Shown piece after piece: positions 1 through 4,123 of a stretch of DNA of 6,896 nucleotides (positions within the stretch are counted from its first letter, which is position 1; every line of letters starts with the position of its first letter). A program made the translations under genes and the position numbers. Below the pieces are notes generated by a model. That model searched no databases. It worked only from the letters and a program-made list of their open reading frames with translations, and was not told where the DNA came from. The DNA comes from an uncultured Bacteroidales bacterium (GTDB lineage Bacteria; Bacteroidota; Bacteroidia; Bacteroidales; Bacteroidaceae): assembly GCA_902803195.1 (NCBI GenBank), contig CADCOX010000058.1:1-6896 (forward strand), in the 5' to 3' direction.

Positions 1-763
1 GGATGCCTATAAGCTTGACGTCTCAAAGTCCAATATGGCTTCAGCGTACTTTGCCGTTGCTCCTGGTGTGGGCGTTAAGTTCCCCATCAATGTGGGCGAC
101 CGGCAGATGCATCTGGGTCTGGAAGCCAACTATGAGATAGGCATCACGGACACCTATAGCAGTAAGGAGAAGGACGGTCGTGCTAGTTCGCGCTTTTTCT
201 TCCCCGTGTACGATATTCAGGGGACGCGTAAGTTCCAAGGTTTCGAAGTGATGGCTCATATCTCGGTGCCCCTGTCGATCTTCAAGAGCAAGCCCGCTCA
301 GAAGTCAGCCAGCACAGTCTACGTTGAGAAGCCCGTGGAGAAATTTGTCTACGTGGAGAGGGGCAAGCCGTGCTACACGCTGGAAGAGATCATTGACCTC
401 CTCGATCGTGGTCAGAGCATTGAAGGCAAGACCATCTGCGCCATCGATCAGATCAACTTTGAGTTCGATAAGAGCACCCTCACGGAAGAGTCCAAGGTCT
501 ATATCGACAAGATCGCGGCCCTGATGAAGCGCACGACCGCTCAAGTAGAGGTGAAGGGGCATACGGACGACGTCGGCTCGGACGAGTATAACATGAATCT
601 GTCGAAGCAACGCGCTGAGGCTGTGTACAACTATCTCATCTCGAAGGGTGTGGACAGGGATCGCCTGAGCTATTCCTTCTACGGCAAGACGCAACCTATT
701 GTGAGCAATGGGTCGGCAGACGGCCGACGCATCAACCGTCGCGTTGAGTTCGAAATCAAGTGA
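1..763 (+). CDS. OmpA-family outer-membrane protein, C-terminal part (5' end outside window)
   Basis: The frame is open from base 2 with no stop before the first ATG at 35, so this is the 3' part of a longer gene and the ATG at 35 is probably internal. The visible N-terminal part looks like the last strands of an outer-membrane beta-barrel (alternating stretches such as HLGLEANYEIGI and FEVMAHISVPLSIF). A linker with two cysteines (codons at 371 and 437) leads into an OmpA C-terminal domain of about 105 residues. That domain has GHTDDVGSDEYNMNLSKQRA; its Asp (codon 566-568) and Arg (codon 611-613) are 15 residues apart and match the diaminopimelate-binding Asp271/Arg286 pair of E. coli OmpA. 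The expected role is tethering the outer membrane to peptidoglycan from the periplasm. It lies 39 bp upstream of a lipoprotein gene, probably co-transcribed. The family call is firm; the barrel type cannot be judged from the fragment. Confidence 0.92.
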   Translation, partial: DAYKLDVSKSNMASAYFAVAPGVGVKFPINVGDRQMHLGLEANYEIGITDTYSSKEKDGRASSRFFFPVYDIQGTRKFQGFEVMAHISVPLSIFKSKPAQKSASTVYVEKPVEKFVYVERGKPCYTLEEIIDLLDRGQSIEGKTICAIDQINFEFDKSTLTEESKVYIDKIAALMKRTTAQVEVKGHTDDVGSDEYNMNLSKQRAEAVYNYLISKGVDRDRLSYSFYGKTQPIVSNGSADGRRINRRVEFEIK

Positions 764-802
764 GAAAGGGAAATAGTGTCTCAAATCAAATAGAATATAA
801 AA

Positions 803-2032
803 ATGAAAAGGAATATTTTTATACTAAAGTTGATCGCTGTCCTGTTGTCGGCGTTCACTTTCACAAGTTGTATTGACGATGGCGACGAGACCGTCTCCCT
901 GGAGTACGGGCAAGTACGCAAGATGATTGTCGGACGTTGGAAGATTAATAAGATCCAGCGCGGCGACGCAGACGACTGGATGGGCTTCCGCATTCGTGAC
1001 TGGGAACCCGGTACGACCCTTATCTTCTTTGACGATGGCACGTATAAGGACTCGTCGGACAAGGGCGATGGCCGTTTGCATCGCTGGCATCTCAAAGACC
1101 GTGACTATGATGACGAGCCCTACTATGGTGGTATCGTCCTCGACGATGATGGGTTCGACTTCGACTCCTTCGGTCCTGGCCGCTGGATTCTCCGTTGGCC
1201 GTCGGGCTACGACGACGAAGATGATGGATGGCGCATAGAACTCGACAAGGAAAGCGACGACCCCGAAGATGTGCCCGATCCCGAGCCAGAACCTGAGCCA
1301 GAACCCAAGTATATCTATCGGGTGAAACAGCTTGATAAGAGTTACTACTATATGTCTGATGGCGAACTTCGTTATGAGACTACTCAGCATTACTATTTCA
1401 GCTATGATGATGAGGGGCGCATAAGTTCTTACGAGACGCCACTATATTCCTTCCGCTATGATTATTCTGACGAGGACGGGGTTTACCTTTATGATGCCAA
1501 GACAGGTGGCGCTATCAAATGGTGCCAGTATGGTCAAAATGGTTATGTCTCTGACGAGGAAGGATTAGGAAGGCTTACCTTCAGCGGAGCTTATATCTAT
1601 GATGATGAGGGCTATCTGTCTGTCGTAGACGATGGGGCTACCGGGTGTAGCATCAAGCGTGACGGTACGAGTAGTTTCTCAATTGCTGTCGTCGATCGTT
1701 CGGGCCGGGAGAATTGGTACTACAAGACCAATACTGCCCTCAATAATGCTAATATTGACCTGAACGGTTTCATTACTCTTTTGGCAGATCGTGCACCTTA
1801 TCATCAGGCTGCCATGTTGCCTTTTGATTTTTACGGCAAAAGATATCCCGAACTCATTTGTACCGAGATGGGCCCGAAAAGCAATGACTACTATTTCGAC
1901 ATGTACAAGGTTACTTTGAATGATGAATCGTTGCCGAAGGAGATTTCTTACAACGGCTATGATATTTATGATGGAAAGCTAACCCGTAGCTATCTGGTCG
2001 AAGTCTCTTATGACGCCATTCGGGTGGAATAA
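803..2032 (+). CDS. Surface-type lipoprotein: lipocalin-like N-part, Pro-Glu linker, Tyr/Asp-rich C-part
   Basis: The 409-residue product starts with a lipoprotein signal peptide: MKRN, a hydrophobic stretch, then lipobox TFTSC with Cys23 as the predicted lipidated residue. Residues after Cys23 are IDDGDE; acidic residues there resemble the Bacteroidota signal that sends lipoproteins to the cell surface (inference). Residues ~38-147 look like a small lipocalin-type domain (VGRW at 43-46, then a FFDDGTY-like strand and closing WRIEL). Residues 158-168 are an alternating Pro-acidic linker. Residues ~170-409 are rich in Tyr and Asp (YYFSYDDEGRISSYE, YIYDDEGYLS) and resemble DUF4595-type domains of Bacteroidales lipoproteins; this assignment is tentative. 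The start is chosen because it gives a complete signal peptide; it follows an A-rich stretch without a Shine-Dalgarno site. The gene is the last before a strong terminator. The C-terminal half is visibly lower in GC than the N-terminal half. Ligand and function are unknown. Confidence 0.88.
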   Translation: MKRNIFILKLIAVLLSAFTFTSCIDDGDETVSLEYGQVRKMIVGRWKINKIQRGDADDWMGFRIRDWEPGTTLIFFDDGTYKDSSDKGDGRLHRWHLKDRDYDDEPYYGGIVLDDDGFDFDSFGPGRWILRWPSGYDDEDDGWRIELDKESDDPEDVPDPEPEPEPEPKYIYRVKQLDKSYYYMSDGELRYETTQHYYFSYDDEGRISSYETPLYSFRYDYSDEDGVYLYDAKTGGAIKWCQYGQNGYVSDEEGLGRLTFSGAYIYDDEGYLSVVDDGATGCSIKRDGTSSFSIAVVDRSGRENWYYKTNTALNNANIDLNGFITLLADRAPYHQAAMLPFDFYGKRYPELICTEMGPKSNDYYFDMYKVTLNDESLPKEISYNGYDIYDGKLTRSYLVEVSYDAIRVE

Positions 2033-2051
2033 CACCTCCCGATCGGTTTCT

Positions 2052-2091
2052 CCCCTCCAACGGCACTCATCCGTCCGTTGGAGGGGCTTTT
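2052..2091 (+). terminator. Rho-independent terminator after the lipoprotein gene
   Basis: A perfect 12-bp inverted repeat (CCCCTCCAACGG at 2052-2063, CCGTTGGAGGGG at 2075-2086) with an 11-nt loop is followed by CTTTT. It starts 20 nt after the lipoprotein stop codon. It should end the ompA-like/lipoprotein transcript and separate it from the DUF3467 unit. Confidence 0.9.
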
Positions 2092-2158
2092 GTTCCCCGC
2101 TTCTTCCTTCGTCCGTTCAATACGGCACGCAAAAAGAATGATTTTTGCATCATTTATT

Positions 2159-2188
2159 TTGCATTATCGTGGGAAAGTGGTACCTTTG
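2159..2188 (+). promoter_or_regulatory. Bacteroidota-type promoter for the DUF3467 gene
   Basis: TTG at 2159-2161 (within TTTTG) and TACCTTTG at 2181-2188 are separated by 19 bp, which matches the Bacteroidota housekeeping promoter (TTTG near -33, TAnnTTTG near -7). Transcription would start a few bases after 2188, giving a leader of about 150 nt. The motif TTTTGCAT occurs twice, at 2143-2150 and 2157-2164, so the -33 region is partly duplicated. Confidence 0.8.
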
Positions 2189-2219
2189 CAGAGGAAAAAG
2201 CTTTCGCACGTGTGCGCGA

Positions 2220-2253
2220 GTACATATATTTATAAAGTACGTATATTTATAAA
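2220..2253 (+). repeat. 17-nt tandem duplication in the DUF3467 leader
   Basis: Two adjacent copies of GTACRTATATTTATAAA (2220-2236 and 2237-2253) differ at one position. They lie in the predicted untranslated leader between the promoter and the DUF3467 start. The unit is AT-rich and contains the palindrome TTTATAAA, so the copies can pair with each other. The flanking GCGAGT (2216-2221) and ACTCGC (2271-2276) are complementary and could enclose the duplication in one stem. Confidence 0.8.
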
Positions 2254-2281
2254 GAGATTGAGTTCGCAAGACTCGCAGGCG

Positions 2282-2327
2282 TGAATGAACGACCTTAGGT
2301 CGAGCGAACAATTAAGGGTTCATTTCA
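2282..2327 (+). promoter_or_regulatory. Possible structured leader element before the DUF3467 start
   Basis: The 2033-2344 gap holds the terminator, the promoter and this leader. Here TGAATGAAC (2282-2290) can pair with GTTCATTTCA (2318-2327) with a one-base bulge, and inside it GACC (2291-2294) pairs with GGTC (2298-2301). The structure ends 17 nt before the start codon, so it could affect translation. No known riboswitch class is recognised, and the pairing is short enough that chance is possible. Confidence 0.3.
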
Positions 2328-2344
2328 AATCAAGAACATAGATT

Positions 2345-2659
2345 ATGGCAAACAACAATGAACAGAAGCCGGGGCAGGTGCAGATAAACATGACTCCGGA
2401 GGTCGAGAAGGGCGTGTATTCGAATCTGACCATCATGGGCTTCACGCCGACCGAATTCATCATGGACTTCGTGTTCCATCACCCAGGTATGCCTCGGGCC
2501 AATGTGCAGAGTAGGGTAGTGATGTCTCCCGTTCAGGCCAAACGTCTGATGCGCCTGCTGGAGCAGAATATGGCCAACTACGAGAAGGTGAATGGCGTCA
2601 TCGTGCTGCCTGAAGATGCACAGCCGAAGGGACCCATCTCGCCCTTTAAGGTGAACTGA
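2345..2659 (+). CDS. DUF3467 family protein
   Basis: A 104-residue protein without signal peptide or membrane segment, so cytoplasmic. It fits the DUF3467 family from near its N-terminus: QINMTPEVEKGVYSNL (13-28), PTEFIMDFVFHHPG (35-48), a conserved strand SRVVMSP (56-62) and a helix AKRLMRLLEQNMANYE (65-80). Family members are common in Bacteroidota and have no established function that I know of. Placement directly upstream of the str ribosomal cluster is, from memory, typical in Bacteroidales, where rpoB-rpoC usually lies just before it; here an envelope gene pair with a terminator occupies that side. It has its own promoter, and the rpsL promoter follows it, so it may be transcribed alone or read through. 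The start follows an A-rich stretch with no Shine-Dalgarno motif. A role linked to ribosome or RNA polymerase levels is only a guess from position. Confidence 0.88.
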   Translation: MANNNEQKPGQVQINMTPEVEKGVYSNLTIMGFTPTEFIMDFVFHHPGMPRANVQSRVVMSPVQAKRLMRLLEQNMANYEKVNGVIVLPEDAQPKGPISPFKVN

Positions 2660-2701
2660 TGGTCGTGTAAAGGCTTCATTAGGCCTTGCTGAACAGCTCT
2701 A

Positions 2702-2824
2702 TACACTCCTTTTTAAGGTCCCAAAAGGTCCTATTAAGGGGTGTAAACAGTTAAACTTTCTTAAATTATGGCCTTTTTGGGCCTTTTTGATGCCCTTGGG
2801 GAGTTTTTGACCCCCTGAGGGCAT
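2702..2824 (+). other. Cluster of competing inverted repeats in the DUF3467-rpsL gap
   Basis: Three stems can be drawn. A: 2702-2711 with 2736-2745, 10 pairs including one G-U. B: 2715-2730 with 2770-2785, 15 of 16 positions paired including G-U. C: 2790-2801 with 2813-2824, 12 consecutive pairs including two G-U, plus one more pair (2803-2811) beyond a mismatch. A and B interlock and cannot form together as simple hairpins. None is followed by a clear U-tract (B is followed by TTTG only). All lie upstream of the predicted rpsL start site, so as RNA they exist only in read-through transcripts. The right arm of C ends on the -33 element of the rpsL promoter. Confidence 0.5.
2770..2789 (+). repeat. 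10-nt perfect tandem duplication upstream of the rpsL promoter
   Basis: GGCCTTTTTG occurs twice without a gap (2770-2779 and 2780-2789). A related AGGTCC-containing pair on the other side (2716-2731) is nearly complementary, which is what generates stem B of the hairpin cluster. Confidence 0.8.
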
Positions 2825-2853
2825 TGCTATTTGGAGGATTTTGCGTACCTTTG
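2824..2853 (+). promoter_or_regulatory. Main promoter of the str-S10 ribosomal cluster
   Basis: TTG at 2824-2826 and TACCTTTG at 2846-2853 are 19 bp apart. The same spacing and the same core TACCTTTGCAG appear in the promoter of the DUF3467 gene. The start of transcription is expected within about ten bases after 2853, leaving a leader of about 80 nt before rpsL. It probably drives rpsL, rpsG, fusA, rpsJ and the S10 genes beyond the window. Confidence 0.82.
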
Positions 2854-2859
2854 CAGCCC

Positions 2860-2882
2860 GAATGGGCATAGTATGCCCGTTT
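2860..2882 (+). promoter_or_regulatory. 5'-terminal leader hairpin of the rpsL mRNA
   Basis: GGGCAT (2864-2869) pairs with ATGCCC (2873-2878) around AGT; A-U and G-U pairs extend the stem to 2860-2882. It lies just after the promoter, so it would form the 5' end of the transcript. TTTT at 2880-2883 overlaps the outer stem, giving it a terminator-like look, but the U-run is short. It could be an mRNA-stabilising cap, an attenuator or an autoregulatory site; the sequence does not decide. Confidence 0.5.
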
Positions 2883-2937
2883 TACAACATTTTTCGCTAT
2901 CAAAATATACAATATAAATTAATAAAAACTAAAACAA

Positions 2938-3321
2938 ATGCCTACAATTCAACAACTGGTGCGGAAAGGCCGCAAGGTGCTTGTTGACAAGAGCAAGAGC
3001 CCCGCTCTGGACTGCTGTCCTCAGCGTCGCGGTGTCTGCGTTCGTGTCTACACGACCACGCCTAAGAAGCCTAATTCCGCCATGCGTAAGGTAGCTCGTG
3101 TGCGCCTTACCAACACGAAAGAAGTCAACAGCTACATCCCCGGAGAGGGTCACAACCTGCAGGAGCACTCCATCGTGCTCGTTCGTGGCGGTCGTGTGAA
3201 GGATCTTCCTGGTGTACGTTATCACATCGTCCGCGGCACGCTCGATACCGCTGGCGTAGCCAACCGCACGCAGCGCCGCTCAAAGTATGGTGCTAAGCGT
3301 CCTAAAGCTTCGAAGAAGTAA
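2938..3321 (+). CDS. rpsL: 30S ribosomal protein S12
   Basis: The 127-residue product aligns along its full length with bacterial S12 (124 residues in E. coli), with a few extra basic residues at the C-terminus. S12 sits at the decoding centre of the 30S subunit and monitors codon-anticodon pairing. Conserved blocks are QLVRKGR (6-12), VYTTTPKKPNSAMRKV (37-52), GEGHNLQEHS (69-78) and RGGRVKDLPGVRYH (83-96). Lys43 and Lys88, whose substitution commonly gives streptomycin resistance, are both present, so the protein looks like the sensitive type. Asp89 corresponds to the aspartate methylthiolated by RimO. The start is preceded by an A-rich stretch and no Shine-Dalgarno motif. It is the first gene after the main promoter of the cluster, and rpsG follows after a long 231-nt gap. 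Confidence 0.99.
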   Translation: MPTIQQLVRKGRKVLVDKSKSPALDCCPQRRGVCVRVYTTTPKKPNSAMRKVARVRLTNTKEVNSYIPGEGHNLQEHSIVLVRGGRVKDLPGVRYHIVRGTLDTAGVANRTQRRSKYGAKRPKASKK

Positions 3322-3330
3322 AGCTATTCA

Positions 3331-3362
3331 AAGATTTAAGGGTTTGAAGATTTGAGGATTTG
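3331..3362 (+). repeat. 8-nt tandem array in the rpsL-rpsG spacer
   Basis: Four consecutive octamers, AAGATTTA, AGGGTTTG, AAGATTTG and AGGATTTG, start 9 nt after the rpsL stop codon. The consensus is AAGATTTG with one to three differences per copy. No coding frame or known protein site explains it. Confidence 0.7.
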
Positions 3363-3397
3363 AAAGTCGTTAGGACTGCGGAGCTGAGAAGCGAAGT

Positions 3398-3439
3398 GAA
3401 TCGTTAAATATTAAATCGTTAAATCGTAAACATTAAACG
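3398..3439 (+). repeat. 7/8-nt tandem array of AAATCGTT type in the rpsL-rpsG spacer
   Basis: The stretch reads GAATCGTT, AAATATT, AAATCGTT, AAATCGTA, AACATTA, AACG. The 12-mer TTAAATCGTAAA (3419-3430) recurs twice in the fusA-rpsJ spacer, at 6357-6368 and 6379-6390, so two spacers of the same operon carry the same repeat family. Confidence 0.7.
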
Positions 3440-3480
3440 TTTTGTGTTGTAGAAACGCGGTTGAGTAAATGCGGCAAAAC

Positions 3481-3495
3481 CCCTCGCGATGAGGG
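3481..3495 (+). promoter_or_regulatory. Hairpin upstream of rpsG
   Basis: CCCTC (3481-3485) and GAGGG (3491-3495) form a 5-bp GC-rich stem with loop GCGAT. AACGC (3454-3458) and GCGTT (3501-3505) could close a larger structure around it. It ends about 50-60 nt before the rpsG start. In E. coli, S7 represses its own operon by binding the rpsL-rpsG gap; whether this hairpin has that role is unknown. No U-tract follows, so it is not a normal terminator. Confidence 0.35.
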
Positions 3496-3552
3496 CTGCG
3501 GCGTTGAAGAACAGACGAATACAGCCAAACAAAATTAAAATCACACAAAACA

Positions 3553-4029
3553 ATGCGTAAAGCAAAACCAAAGAAAAGACAAGTCCTTCCCGATCCCGTA
3601 TACGGCGATGTGAAGGTGTCGAAGTTCGTCAACCATTTGATGTATGACGGCAAGAAGAGCATCTCCTACAAGATCTTCTATGATGCTCTTGAGATTGTAA
3701 AGAACAAGATGCAGAACGAGGAGAAGAACTCGCTCGAGATCTGGAAGGAAGCCCTTCAGAAAGTCACTCCCCAGGTAGAGGTTAAGAGCCGCCGTATCGG
3801 TGGTGCCACGTTCCAGGTTCCTACGGAGATCCGTCCGAGCCGTAAGGAGAGCGTGTCGATGAAGAACCTCATCCAGTATGCCCGCAAGCGTGGTGGTAAG
3901 ACCATGGCCGACAAGCTCGCCGCTGAGATCATGGATGCCTACAACGAGCAGGGTGGCGCCTTCAAGCGTAAGGAGGATATGCACCGCATGGCTGAAGCTA
4001 ACCGTGCCTTCGCACACTTCCGTTTCTAA
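3553..4029 (+). CDS. rpsG: 30S ribosomal protein S7
   Basis: The 158-residue product matches bacterial S7 over its whole length. S7 is the primary 16S rRNA binder that starts assembly of the 30S head and contacts the E-site tRNA. Visible signatures are the basic N-terminus, LPDPVYGDVKVSKFVNHLM (12-30) with DGKK (32-35), EVKSRRIGGATFQVP from residue 76, the ARKRGGKTMADKLA helix and the C-terminal HRMAEANRAFAHFRF. The start is preceded by AC-rich sequence with no Shine-Dalgarno motif. The unusually long spacers on both sides (231 nt and 94 nt) suggest that its translation is not tightly coupled to that of rpsL. No truncation or missing block is seen. Confidence 0.99.
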   Translation: MRKAKPKKRQVLPDPVYGDVKVSKFVNHLMYDGKKSISYKIFYDALEIVKNKMQNEEKNSLEIWKEALQKVTPQVEVKSRRIGGATFQVPTEIRPSRKESVSMKNLIQYARKRGGKTMADKLAAEIMDAYNEQGGAFKRKEDMHRMAEANRAFAHFRF

Positions 4030-4053
4030 TTTCAGAATCGTTAATTAAGTTTG
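4023..4053 (+). promoter_or_regulatory. Weak candidate internal promoter before fusA
   Basis: TAAGTTTG at 4046-4053 matches TAnnTTTG, and TTTC at 4023-4026, 19 bp upstream, is one base off TTTG. The -7 match overlaps the first copy of a GTTTG-rich array, so it may arise by chance from the repeat. An internal promoter would let EF-G be made in excess of S12 and S7. Confidence 0.25.
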
Positions 4054-4080
4054 CGAGTTTGTAAGTTCGTAAGTTCTTCG
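4049..4080 (+). repeat. 8-nt tandem array, GTTTGTAA type, in the rpsG-fusA spacer
   Basis: Four octamers, GTTTGCGA, GTTTGTAA, GTTCGTAA and GTTCTTCG, run without gaps. The outer parts TTGCGA (4051-4056) and TCGCAA (4078-4083) are complementary, so the array could be looped out of a 6-bp stem. Confidence 0.75.
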
Positions 4081-4082
4081 CA

Positions 4083-4114
4083 ACTCCAAAGCTCAAAAAC
4101 TCAAAAACTCAAAA
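4083..4114 (+). repeat. 8-nt tandem array, ACTCAAAA type, just upstream of fusA
   Basis: Octamers ACTCCAAA, GCTCAAAA, ACTCAAAA and ACTCAAAA end 9 nt before the fusA start codon. The array supplies the unstructured A-rich sequence that Bacteroidota ribosomes favour upstream of starts. It is partly complementary to the preceding GAGTTT-containing array. Confidence 0.8.
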
Positions 4115-4123
4115 ACATTAAGA

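Noticed and set aside
305..784. Antisense open frame of 159 codons opposite the OmpA-like gene
   Set aside because: The plus-strand frame carries a clear OmpA domain with binding residues; the antisense peptide has no family features.
2078..2284. Open frame of 68 codons in the lipoprotein-DUF3467 gap
   Set aside because: It starts inside the terminator stem, runs across the promoter and the 17-nt duplication, and its peptide has no recognisable features. It is more likely non-coding.
2670..2687. Terminator right after the DUF3467 gene (AAGGCTT/AGGCCTT)
   Set aside because: Only seven pairs including a G-U, and followed by GCTGAACAGC with no U-tract. Not enough for a terminator call.
3061..3210. 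Streptomycin-resistance substitutions in rpsL
   Set aside because: Lys43 and Lys88, the usual sites, are both the sensitive-type residues.
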